Source: Pseudomonadales bacterium | Lineage (GTDB): Bacteria > Pseudomonadota > Gammaproteobacteria > Pseudomonadales > Pseudohongiellaceae | Assembly (NCBI GenBank): GCA_024234325.1 | Contig: JACKOJ010000008.1 | Span: 1-64,000 of the forward strand | Direction of reading: 5' to 3' | DNA length: 64,000 nt | In this document: positions 25,512-33,413 of the stretch, one piece after another | Numbering within the stretch: the stretch's first letter is position 1 | Layout of the letters: each line of letters starts with the position of its first letter | The notes under the pieces: generated by a model | Databases searched by the model: none | The model's input: only the letters and a program-made list of their open reading frames with translations | What the model was told of the DNA's origin: nothing | Made by a program: the position numbers and the translations under genes

Positions 25512-28046
25512 TCAGAAGCGATATTCGAGTTTGAGGCTGGCCTTGCGACCTTCGTTGTAACCCGTGGCGACGAAGCCGCCCTGGGTGATTTCCTTGCGCT
25601 CATCCAGCAGGTTTTGTGCCTTGATGTTGAGCTTCCAGTGGTCGCCGAACTCGCGAATCAGCACCAGATCGAGTTCGCCATGGGGCTCCTCGATGAGGTC
25701 TGGAGCGCCAAGTATCCCTACCTCGTAGATGCGTTCGCCGAAGTAGTGGTAGAGCATTGTCGCAGTCAGGCCATTGAAGTTGTCGTAACCGATCTGCCCG
25801 TTGAACAGCCAGTCGGACTGCCCCTGCAGTGGTCTGGAACTATTGGTCAGAATGTTCTGCTGGCTCACACCGATCGTGACTTCCGATTCAATATAGGAGG
25901 CATTGCCTGACACATAGAAGTCGGACATGCGTTCGCCGAGGAAGTCCAGCCCCTTGCGAATCTCGAACTCAATGCCCTGGTTGTTGGCAGATTTGGCATT
26001 GACGTAGCTGCGGGCGCTGTTGGCGCCTGGCTGCACAACGGACTCGATCGGTGAGTCGAAATCCTTCATGAAATAGCCGAGAGACAGGCTGTCTGTGCGG
26101 GAGAAATACCACTCCCAGCGCAGGTCGTAGTTCTTGATGGATGCCACCTTCAGATTCGGGTTGCCGACGACCTCGTAGCCCGTCAGCGGGTTGGTGAAGG
26201 TGGCTGGCGACAGTTCGCGGAAGTCGGGGCGCGACGTGGTCTCGCTGTAGCCGAGACGGAACTGGTGGTTGCCGTTGATATAGGTGGCGGTAATGCCGGG
26301 CAGCAGATCGCTGGTGGCAAGATTGCCTTCAATGACATTGTCCGGGCGGAACAGGTCGAAGGTCTGCACGTTCTGGGTGTAGTCCTCCTGGCGCACGCCG
26401 GCCAGCAACTGGAAGCGATCGGAGAAATTGATATCGGCCTGCAGGTAGTAGGACTCCAGTGATCGGGATGCTGCATAAGTGTCCGTGGGACGCGTGGTCT
26501 CACGCAGCTCGAAGCCGTTGGGGCCAATGTTGTCGGTGGACAGAATCTGTGACAGTGGCTGGCTGAGGAAACCCTCGCGGTTCACCACGTCGCCGAGTTC
26601 AAAGAAGGTGAAGCGGCGAATGCTGTAGTCCCGTTCACTCTTCTGCTTGTCGTAACCGGTGGACATGACAATCGTGGAGTTCATCGGCCCGTAGAAGACC
26701 ATGTTGGCGTCGATGGCATAGTCGTGGCTGGTGTCGCTCAGCTCGCTGTAACGGCGCACATTGCCGTCAGCGCGCAGGTTGAATACGGACTCGCCGTCGA
26801 TGTCATCGTAGCGGTATTCGCGGGTGTCCGGGGCATTGCGGTCGGCTGTGGAGCGGTTCGCACGCCAGGTGACATTCAGTTCGTGCTGATCGGGGAAATA
26901 GTGATCGCCCTGCAGTTGGTTGGAAACCAGTTCACGCTCAATGTATTCGATCTGGGTAATGGTGCTGTCGAGCTTTTCGTCGCCCCAGAAACCGACTTCC
27001 TGGCCGGCGATATTGTCGGACTGACGCAGCAGGATATTGGTGGCACTGATGCTGTGGTTCTCGTTGAACTCCAGATTGGTTGCCAGAATGGAGCTGATAT
27101 CCACGTTGTTTTCGGTGCCGTAGTAGGTAAAGGAATCCTGGCGCACCAGATCGGTTCCGCTGCTCACTTTATAGGTGTTGCGTTCAATTTCCTGCTTGTC
27201 CCAGGAGTTTTTGTAATCCACCGCAGCGAGGTAATTGAAACGCGTGCTGCCGATGTCGTGATAGTTGCCAAGGGAAACGGTTGCGCCGATATCCGCAGGA
27301 ACGGACTGGGTGCCGAGGTCGTACGTGGGCTTCAGGCTCTTGCCGATTGCCTGCAATTCATCGGAGGTGTAGCCGCCCGTATCCAGATAGGGGCTGCGGC
27401 GCTGCAGACGCTGGCCGTCGGCGGTCGCCTGCTTGAGCAGATCGGGCATCGCCCGGGTGCCATCGTCGTAGCCGAGCCAGTCCTTGCCGCCTTCATTGGC
27501 CTTGAAGCCGCTGGAGAAATTGGTGCCTTCGGTGCCTGCGATGGAGGTGGCGATATTGAAGAAGAATTCATCGCTGCTTTTCTTCGTGCGCATCTGCAGC
27601 ACACCGCCGCCGAACTCGCTGGGAAACTGTGCCGAATAGGTTTTCTGTACGACGACACTGTCCATGATGGCGTTCGGGAAAAGATCGAGTGGCACCACGC
27701 GATTGAGCGGCTCCGGGCTGGGCATGCTGGAGCCGTTCAGCAGCGCAGAAGAGTAGCGTTCGCCGAGTCCGCGCACATAAACGTACTTGCCACCAACCAG
27801 GCTGAGGCCAGCGACACGCTTGAGACCTTCTGCAATATTGGTGTCCCCGGAGCGTGAAAACTCTTCATTCGACAACACGCTGGACAGGGCAGAAGTGTTG
27901 CGTTTTTCGTCCGGAACGTAGCGGCCGATAACGGAGATTTCTTCAACTTCCGGCCTTGCGGCGGAGCTGGTAACGGTATCCTGAGCCAATGCGTAGGAGC
28001 TGGTCAGAGCCATTGCAATCGCAGCGGGAAGAGCGCGTTTGATCAT
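25512..28046 (-). CDS. Pho-box-linked TonB-dependent outer membrane receptor
   Basis: An 844-residue receptor with a signal peptide (about 1-21). The plug (about 35-170) begins EEISVIGRYVPDEKRNTSALSSV and includes GLKRVAGLSLVGGKYVYVRGLGERY; the rest is a beta barrel ending in LKLEYRF with the terminal aromatic residue. Receptors with this GGKYVYVRGLGERY plug are common in marine proteobacteria and often lie beside phytase-like or other phosphohydrolase genes; that recollection needs a search. A candidate Pho box with ideally spaced -10 lies upstream, and phoB lies immediately downstream on the same strand. The likely cargo is a phosphorus compound, by inference. Confidence 0.85.
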   Translation of the reverse strand: MIKRALPAAIAMALTSSYALAQDTVTSSAARPEVEEISVIGRYVPDEKRNTSALSSVLSNEEFSRSGDTNIAEGLKRVAGLSLVGGKYVYVRGLGERYSSALLNGSSMPSPEPLNRVVPLDLFPNAIMDSVVVQKTYSAQFPSEFGGGVLQMRTKKSSDEFFFNIATSIAGTEGTNFSSGFKANEGGKDWLGYDDGTRAMPDLLKQATADGQRLQRRSPYLDTGGYTSDELQAIGKSLKPTYDLGTQSVPADIGATVSLGNYHDIGSTRFNYLAAVDYKNSWDKQEIERNTYKVSSGTDLVRQDSFTYYGTENNVDISSILATNLEFNENHSISATNILLRQSDNIAGQEVGFWGDEKLDSTITQIEYIERELVSNQLQGDHYFPDQHELNVTWRANRSTADRNAPDTREYRYDDIDGESVFNLRADGNVRRYSELSDTSHDYAIDANMVFYGPMNSTIVMSTGYDKQKSERDYSIRRFTFFELGDVVNREGFLSQPLSQILSTDNIGPNGFELRETTRPTDTYAASRSLESYYLQADINFSDRFQLLAGVRQEDYTQNVQTFDLFRPDNVIEGNLATSDLLPGITATYINGNHQFRLGYSETTSRPDFRELSPATFTNPLTGYEVVGNPNLKVASIKNYDLRWEWYFSRTDSLSLGYFMKDFDSPIESVVQPGANSARSYVNAKSANNQGIEFEIRKGLDFLGERMSDFYVSGNASYIESEVTIGVSQQNILTNSSRPLQGQSDWLFNGQIGYDNFNGLTATMLYHYFGERIYEVGILGAPDLIEEPHGELDLVLIREFGDHWKLNIKAQNLLDERKEITQGGFVATGYNEGRKASLKLEYRF

Positions 28047-28090
28047 AGTAGTGTGCCCAAAAAGAGTGTGTGATCTGAAAAGACAGCGCT

Positions 28091-28124
28091 ATTGTAGGGA
28101 GCAAAAATGACACTAATATTTCAG
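28091..28124 (-). promoter_or_regulatory. candidate Pho box and -10 upstream of the TonB receptor
   Basis: On the minus strand CTGAAAT (28118-28124) and GTGTCAT (28107-28113) are in 11-bp register, matching the 7-mer CTGTCAT at 5 and 6 of 7 positions. TACAAT (28091-28096) follows after exactly 10 nt. The half-sites are weaker than at pstS, but the geometry is the same. Confidence 0.55.
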
Positions 28125-28167
28125 TTGAGTGAAAAGCCTCGGATTGGTGCAAAATATTTTCGCGGCG

Positions 28168-28202
28168 AAAAAAAAGGGGCGCACTGGGCGCCCCTTTTTT
28201 TT
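28168..28202 (-). terminator. strong bidirectional Rho-independent terminator
   Basis: GGGGCGC (28176-28182) and GCGCCCC (28188-28194) form a perfect 7-bp stem, flanked by eight A residues on one side and eight T residues on the other. It ends transcription of the beta-helix gene before the TonB receptor promoter, so those two genes are separate units. Confidence 0.9.
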
Positions 28203-28226
28203 GATGTCTGGCCAAAGCCGGTCATC

Positions 28227-30002
28227 TTAGTCGCTGAACACCCAGCCGGCTGTCCAGTCAGAGGCGGCATCCTTGACCGCACCGATGTAGTCGGTCTGAT
28301 CAAAGAAGCTGTCGGTGAAGGTGGCTGCCGGTCGCGCGTTGAGAGCCGGGCCGTTCACCACGCCGTTCAGGTCGGTGGTTCCGGTGGTGTTGCCAGCCTG
28401 ACCGTTGAACCAGGCGGAGATCAGCCAGGGGTCGGTGCTGGCGTCTGCAAAGGCACTTGCACACCCGAGGAATGAGTTGGTCATGGTCAACTGACCGCTC
28501 AGTGACGTGGCGGAGGAGCCTCCATTGGTGAAGGTTGCGTCATCATCGATGTCAACGCAGGCCTTGTCGAAGTTGGTCACTACGAAGTTCGACATGTTGA
28601 CGCCCGTGCCGCGACGCAGCGTCATGCCGCGAGCACTTTCACCCTTGCCAATCATGGTGAAGTTCGCCAGTGTGGGCTTGGAGCGCGGAGAGGCGTCGAA
28701 GGCAAACTCGTTGTTATCTGCTTCGATACCGCGGTCGCCATTGCCCAGGCGCTGCTTGATCACGACGTGCTGAACCTTGCCCTTGAAGCCGAAAGTCCAG
28801 TCGAGAGAGTCGTCTTCGTTGCTACTCAGGAACAGGTGCTTGACGTTGACCGTGCCGCCGAAGAACTCGACGCCGTCGTCAGAGCTGCCGTGTACCTGGA
28901 CGTAGTCCACTTTGGTGCCACTGCCGACTGCCTGGAAGGCGATACCGTTCAGCTCGTTGGTTTCGGTGATGTTCTGGCCCGGGTATTTCACAATCACGTA
29001 GTTCAGTGTGCCGCTGCTGTCTTCGGCGTTGTTGCCGCCGTATTTACCAGTAGAGCCTTCCCCTTCCAGTTCACACACTGTGGTGCCGGCCGCACACCCG
29101 TTGACCGGCGCGTTGCCGTTCAGGATCAGACCGCCCCAGCGACCCGTGGTGCTGGCAGTGGCATTGGCTTCGTCGTCGTAGGTGAAGATGATCGGAGCGG
29201 CTTCGCTGCCCAGGGCTTCGATCTTGGAGCCGCGATTGATGACCAGGAAGTTCAGGCCGACCGGTGCGATAACCTTGGTCCCGGCATCGATGCTCAGCGT
29301 GGCCGAGTTGGTGTTGTCACCGCCGATGAAGACGGCACCGTTAAGCAGGTAGACGTTGTTCGCAGTCAGATGCGTGTCGCTGGTGATCGTGCCTGTCAGC
29401 ACGCAAACCGGCTTGCCTTCGTAGTTGCTGCCGCTGGAAGCAGTAGTGTTGGTCGGGCAACCCGCAGCCGGTGCGGCCTGGATTGCAAGGCTGATCGGTG
29501 AGGAGGTGTAGGCCAGAGTGTTGATATTGCCTTCCGTGTAGTAACCCATGTACACGCGGAAGTTCAGGCCGGACAGGTTGGACTGGGAGCCGATCAGGTC
29601 GTTCAGTACCTGGATCTTTTCGTGCGCCCCCAGCTTCTTGGTTGCGTAGGGCTTCAGTGTGGAAACCTGGCCGTCCCACGGCAGGAAGAAGCCGCCGGAG
29701 ATTTTCTGGTAGATGCCCATGCCGGGGATCTCCACGACAGCCACCAGGCTGCCGGTCTTGCCGACATCACCGCTGGCGACATTCACGGTGCCCATGATGT
29801 CCACTGCAGCGCTGTTCGCGATGCTGCTGGTATAGGAAGAACCGTTGTTGATCGTTGCCCCGCCGGTAATGGTGGCGGTGGTGGCGGCACCACTGGCTGT
29901 TGCGACACTCAGGGCAGGTTCCGCTGCCTGTGCCGTCATGGCGGTGAATCCAAGCGTCGCGAAAGCGACTGCGGAGAAAAGGGATTTGCGATTGAAATTC
30001 AT
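28227..30002 (-). CDS. exported beta-helix-like protein, predicted PhoB-regulated
   Basis: A 591-residue protein with a signal peptide (about 1-26, ending TAQAAE). Residues about 185-560 show repeats such as NNVYLLNGAVFIGGDNTNSATLSIDAGT, GRWGGLILNGNAPVN and LNYVIVKYPG, the pattern of a right-handed parallel beta-helix in a family found beside TonB receptors. It has an N-terminal beta-rich region, six cysteines and no recognised catalytic motif. It could be a surface or secreted scavenging protein, possibly a phosphoester hydrolase or binder. A triple Pho box with -10 precedes it. It lies upstream of the TonB receptor with a terminator between. Function inferred only from context. Confidence 0.7.
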   Translation of the reverse strand: MNFNRKSLFSAVAFATLGFTAMTAQAAEPALSVATASGAATTATITGGATINNGSSYTSSIANSAAVDIMGTVNVASGDVGKTGSLVAVVEIPGMGIYQKISGGFFLPWDGQVSTLKPYATKKLGAHEKIQVLNDLIGSQSNLSGLNFRVYMGYYTEGNINTLAYTSSPISLAIQAAPAAGCPTNTTASSGSNYEGKPVCVLTGTITSDTHLTANNVYLLNGAVFIGGDNTNSATLSIDAGTKVIAPVGLNFLVINRGSKIEALGSEAAPIIFTYDDEANATASTTGRWGGLILNGNAPVNGCAAGTTVCELEGEGSTGKYGGNNAEDSSGTLNYVIVKYPGQNITETNELNGIAFQAVGSGTKVDYVQVHGSSDDGVEFFGGTVNVKHLFLSSNEDDSLDWTFGFKGKVQHVVIKQRLGNGDRGIEADNNEFAFDASPRSKPTLANFTMIGKGESARGMTLRRGTGVNMSNFVVTNFDKACVDIDDDATFTNGGSSATSLSGQLTMTNSFLGCASAFADASTDPWLISAWFNGQAGNTTGTTDLNGVVNGPALNARPAATFTDSFFDQTDYIGAVKDAASDWTAGWVFSD

Positions 30003-30063
30003 ATGGACTCCTGAGGTGTCGTCTCACCCAGAGACGATCGCGTTTAAATTTTGAACAGGGCCC

Positions 30064-30108
30064 ATCCTAGTCACTCAATATTGCAGTTGTGCGACAGGAA
30101 ATTGACAT
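30064..30108 (-). promoter_or_regulatory. Pho box (three repeats) and -10 upstream of the beta-helix gene
   Basis: On the minus strand ATGTCAA (30102-30108), CTGTCGC (30091-30097) and CTGCAAT (30080-30086) are in 11-bp register, and TAGGAT (30064-30069) follows after exactly 10 nt. Each repeat is imperfect, but three in phase with a correctly placed -10 make a PhoB site likely. Confidence 0.65.
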
Positions 30109-30321
30109 ATTTATTACAATCAGATGTCGGCTGGCAGGGAGGGAAAAACGCCGCTGGAGCAGGAGTAAAGTGGCTGAATTACGAGGGAGGAGGGCAATCG
30201 AGAAGGCGAGATTGTGTCATGATCCCACCCACATTGATCAGCATTTTGTCATTTTGGCGAAGCATAATTCGATTTGTCGCACAAAAGCCGAAAAAATATG
30301 CCCACAGGCGTCGGGGGAATG

Positions 30322-30349
30322 CTCGACAACGGCAAAGGTGCTGTATACT
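30322..30349 (+). promoter_or_regulatory. candidate promoter of the OmpA-like gene
   Basis: A good -10 TATACT lies at 30344-30349. The best -35 is a poor CTCGAC (30322-30327) with a 16-bp spacer. The rest of the 390-bp gap between the divergent genes holds the Pho box described separately; I see no other element in it. Confidence 0.4.
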
Positions 30350-30392
30350 ACCCGCGCTCGACAACCATCTGGTTACTATCATAGGAGAGACC

Positions 30393-31421
30393 ATGAATAA
30401 AACGTGTAAGACTGCATTGAGCCTGTTGCTCGCCACAAGTGCGCTGACTGCGGCGTCTGGTGTTGCAGTCGCAGAGGAGGGCCAGTTTTATCTTGCGCCC
30501 AGCATTCAACGCATTAATTTCGACGAAGGTCGCGGGCAAGGCTGGGAAACCGGTTTCACCCTCGGCGCTGGCTACGACTTTACGAACAAGCTCAGCGGCG
30601 AAATCAATGTCTTTGACATGTCACTCGATGGCGCCCCGGACGACGAAGTTCGTCACTACCGTGCCGACCTGCTCTATTCCTTTGATAAAAAGATCGGTTC
30701 ACTGACGCCATTCGTTGCCGGGGGGCTGGGCCACAGCCGTTTCTCCCAGAACGAAGAGACGGTGATGGACGTTGCTGCAGGCGTGAAGTACCAGATCAAT
30801 GACAGAGTCGAATGGCGTACGGCGGTTCGCAAATACCTGGGCATGGATGAGTCTTTCCATGATTACGCCCTGGAAACCGGTTTTGTCTTCCGCTTTGGCG
30901 GCAAAGAAAAGCCGGCAGCTCCCGCACCTGCACCGGTAGCGGCAGCGCCTGTGGATTCCGATGGTGATGGCGTGCCCGATAGCCGTGATGCCTGCCCGGA
31001 TACTCCGCGCACCCACCGTGTGGACAGCCGTGGCTGCTCCATCGTGCTGGAAGAAGTGGCTCGTATCGATCTGACTGTGCAGTTCGACTTTGACCGCTCC
31101 GTGGTCAAGCCGGAATACATGGCGGAAATTCGTGCCCTGGCAGACTTCATGAAGGCAAACACTGACGTGTCTGCAGTTCTGGAAGGTCATACTGACTCTG
31201 TAGGTACAGAGGCTTACAACCAGGCCCTGTCCATGCGTCGCGTGAACGCTGTACGTCAGGTGCTGATCGATCAGTTCGGCATTGCCGCTTCCCGCATCCG
31301 CGTGGAAGGCTACGGCGAGACACGTCCGATCGCCAGCAACGACACTGCCGAAGGCCGTGCCCAGAACCGTCGTGTTCAGAGTGTGATCTCCACCACTCTG
31401 CAGCGCTACGAAGAGCGTTAA
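30393..31421 (+). CDS. OmpA family outer membrane protein with thrombospondin type 3 repeat
   Basis: A 342-residue protein. Signal peptide about 1-28 (ending VAVAEE), an eight-strand-type barrel (about 30-175), an Ala/Pro linker with one TSP3 calcium-binding repeat (DSDGDGVPDSRDACPDT near 190) and a C-terminal OmpA peptidoglycan-binding domain (FDFDRSVVKPEY, LEGHTDSVGTEAYNQALSMRR, EGYGETRPIASN). This is the OprF-like architecture, linking the outer membrane to peptidoglycan. The frame extends to 30051, but the ATG at 30393 follows AGGAGAGACC and opens into a signal peptide. Strong promoter and terminator fit an abundant structural protein. Confidence 0.92.
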   Translation: MNKTCKTALSLLLATSALTAASGVAVAEEGQFYLAPSIQRINFDEGRGQGWETGFTLGAGYDFTNKLSGEINVFDMSLDGAPDDEVRHYRADLLYSFDKKIGSLTPFVAGGLGHSRFSQNEETVMDVAAGVKYQINDRVEWRTAVRKYLGMDESFHDYALETGFVFRFGGKEKPAAPAPAPVAAAPVDSDGDGVPDSRDACPDTPRTHRVDSRGCSIVLEEVARIDLTVQFDFDRSVVKPEYMAEIRALADFMKANTDVSAVLEGHTDSVGTEAYNQALSMRRVNAVRQVLIDQFGIAASRIRVEGYGETRPIASNDTAEGRAQNRRVQSVISTTLQRYEER

Positions 31422-31435
31422 TCGTTCTAACGAAG

Positions 31436-31470
31436 CCCCCTGCAGGGTTCTATCCCTGCAGGGGGTTTTT
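31436..31470 (+). terminator. Rho-independent terminator after OmpA-like gene
   Basis: A perfect 12-bp stem CCCCCTGCAGGG / CCCTGCAGGGGG with a 6-nt loop (31436-31465) is followed by TTTTTATTTT. Confidence 0.95.
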
Positions 31471-31569
31471 ATTTTGCTTCCGCCTGCGACAGACCTCCCC
31501 CTTTGTCCTATAATCTGCCCCTCGAATCGCTGCGCGATATTTTGACAACACATTGTCTTCAGGTGCTCC

Positions 31570-32112
31570 TTGCTCGTCGACCCTCGCTCCTACCCCAGTC
31601 TCAACGACAAGTCACTGTTGTGGCGCCCTGAGTCTCAGGTACTGCCGCATCCGGACATGCAGGTGTCGTCCTGGCTGCTGGATCCGGATTCCCTGACGAG
31701 CAGGCTGCGGGACATGTGCCCCGGACGCTTCAACGTGCAGGTTCTGCAGGAGCAGTGGCAGCAACAATGCCATCCTTCGCTGTTGCAGTGCTTCCCTCCC
31801 CACGTGGCGAGGGCGAGGATGTGGTCGCGCAAGGTGCTTCTGCGCTGCGGCAATACCCCCTGGGTAGCGGCCCATTCCCTGATTCCCGTCAGCAGCATGG
31901 AGGGGCCGCTGAAGCGTTTGCGCTCCCTCGATGACCGCCCCCTGGGGGAGTTCCTGTTTCAGGACCCCTTTCTTGAGCGCCAGCAGTTGGAAGTGACCCG
32001 ATGCGGACAGATCTGGGGGCGCCGCTCTCTGTTTTATTCACATCACCGGCCTTTGCTGGTCGCTGAATTCTTCTTGCCTGCGCTGCTGGAAGAGGATCGT
32101 CGCTATCTGTAG
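31570..32112 (+). CDS. ubiC: chorismate pyruvate-lyase
   Basis: A 180-residue UbiC that converts chorismate to 4-hydroxybenzoate and pyruvate, the entry to ubiquinone synthesis. It aligns by eye with E. coli UbiC: active-site Arg87 in RMWSRKVLL, VPVSSMEGP, the PLGEFLF lid segment, and Glu166 in LLVAEFFLP. The start is a TTG at 31570 with a weak CAGG six bases before it; no ATG is available, so the exact start is uncertain. No ubiA follows; the next gene is a CoA-transferase. Confidence 0.88.
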   Translation: MLVDPRSYPSLNDKSLLWRPESQVLPHPDMQVSSWLLDPDSLTSRLRDMCPGRFNVQVLQEQWQQQCHPSLLQCFPPHVARARMWSRKVLLRCGNTPWVAAHSLIPVSSMEGPLKRLRSLDDRPLGEFLFQDPFLERQQLEVTRCGQIWGRRSLFYSHHRPLLVAEFFLPALLEEDRRYL

Positions 32113-32189
32113 TGGCGGTATCCCTGTGTTGAATTGGGCCTGAGCCTGCTTTACCCTCTCGGGCACGAATTCTCCTCCGAAGGTCGCGT

Positions 32190-33395
32190 ATGCAGAAGAA
32201 TGACATCCTCGCGGGTGCCCTTGCGGGAACACGCATTATCGATCTCTCCCGTGTGCTGGGGGGACCCTACTGTTCGCAGATGCTGGCGGATCATGGTGCC
32301 GAGGTCATCAAAGTCGAGCCGCCCCGGGGGGATGAGACGCGCGACTGGGGGCCTCCCTTCCATGAGGGCAATGCCGCTTACTATCTGGGGGTAAACCGCA
32401 ACAAGCGCTCCATGGGTCTCGACCTTGGCAGTGATCAGGGGCGCGACGTCCTGCTGCGCCTGCTGGATGGCGCGGACATTCTGCTGGAGAACTACAAGCC
32501 GGGCACCATGGAGAAATGGGGGCTGGGCTATGAAGTGTTGCGAGAGCGTTTCCCCGGCCTCATACATTGCCGTGTCAGCGGCTTTGGCGCTGACGGGCCC
32601 CTGGGTGGTTACCCGGGCTATGACGCCATCGTTCAGGCCATGGCTGGCTGGTTCAGCATCAATGGAGAGAAGGGCAGCGCTCCCACAAGGCTTGGCATCG
32701 CGGGGGTGGACATGGGAACGGGCCTGTATACTGCGGTCGCGATTCTCATGGCGCTGGTCGAGCGCACACGCTCCGGGACGGGGCAGTATATCGACATGAC
32801 ACTGTACGACTGCGCGGTGGCGTTGATGCACCCGCACATTCCAAACTATCAGTATTCCGGAAAGATTCCCGGCCCCACAGGGAATGCGCATCCGAACATC
32901 AGCCCTTATGACACCTTCAGAACCCGCACCGTGGATATCTTCATTGGAGCCGGGAACAACGGCGCCTTCCGTAAGCTCTGTGAGCTGCTCGACTGCCCCG
33001 AACTGCTGACCGATGAACGTTTTCGCAGCAATGCAGACCGGGTGGAGTACCGTGAGCCACTGAAAGTAGAGCTGGAATCGCGCCTCATGCGCGTGGACGG
33101 CGAGGCCCTGTGTCATCAGCTCCTGGAGGCGGGCCTGCCTGCCGGTCCCATCTACAACACGGCGCAGGTCGTCGCGCATCCGCATACTCAGTTCCGCGGC
33201 ATGAATCTGGAGCAGGATGGCTACCGGGGTATTGGCACACCCATCAAGTTCTCCCGCTCACGGGCCAGCGTGCGACATCTGCCCCCGCAGTTCGGTCAGC
33301 ATACCCGCGAGATTTTGCTGGAGGCCGGGCTGGAGCAAGCGCAGATAGAGGCGTTGCTGGCGGACGGCGTCGTGCTGGAAAGCCGTCGTGGATGA
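32190..33395 (+). CDS. CaiB/BaiF family (class III) CoA-transferase
   Basis: A 401-residue family III CoA-transferase. The catalytic aspartate is Asp174 in AGVDMGTGLY, and the family opening GTRIIDLSRVLGGPYCSQMLADHGAEVIKVE is present. Such enzymes move CoA between carboxylic acids (formate/oxalate, carnitine, bile acids and others); the sequence does not show which. GAAGG lies before the start. A second member of the family is encoded near 48 kb. Confidence 0.88.
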   Translation: MQKNDILAGALAGTRIIDLSRVLGGPYCSQMLADHGAEVIKVEPPRGDETRDWGPPFHEGNAAYYLGVNRNKRSMGLDLGSDQGRDVLLRLLDGADILLENYKPGTMEKWGLGYEVLRERFPGLIHCRVSGFGADGPLGGYPGYDAIVQAMAGWFSINGEKGSAPTRLGIAGVDMGTGLYTAVAILMALVERTRSGTGQYIDMTLYDCAVALMHPHIPNYQYSGKIPGPTGNAHPNISPYDTFRTRTVDIFIGAGNNGAFRKLCELLDCPELLTDERFRSNADRVEYREPLKVELESRLMRVDGEALCHQLLEAGLPAGPIYNTAQVVAHPHTQFRGMNLEQDGYRGIGTPIKFSRSRASVRHLPPQFGQHTREILLEAGLEQAQIEALLADGVVLESRRG

Positions 33396-33413
33396 CAGAG
33401 GGTTGACCGGCGT

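Noticed and set aside
26724..27857. 377-codon open frame antisense to the TonB receptor
   Set aside because: The receptor frame has signal peptide, plug and barrel motifs; the antisense frame has none. Long antisense frames are common at this base composition.
30316..30333. Possible Pho box before the OmpA-like gene
   Set aside because: At the expected distance from the -10 the sequence does not match the CTGTCAT repeats.
32151..33185. 344-codon minus-strand frame across the first CoA-transferase gene
   Set aside because: The plus-strand gene has the catalytic Asp174 and family motifs; the minus frame is a shadow.
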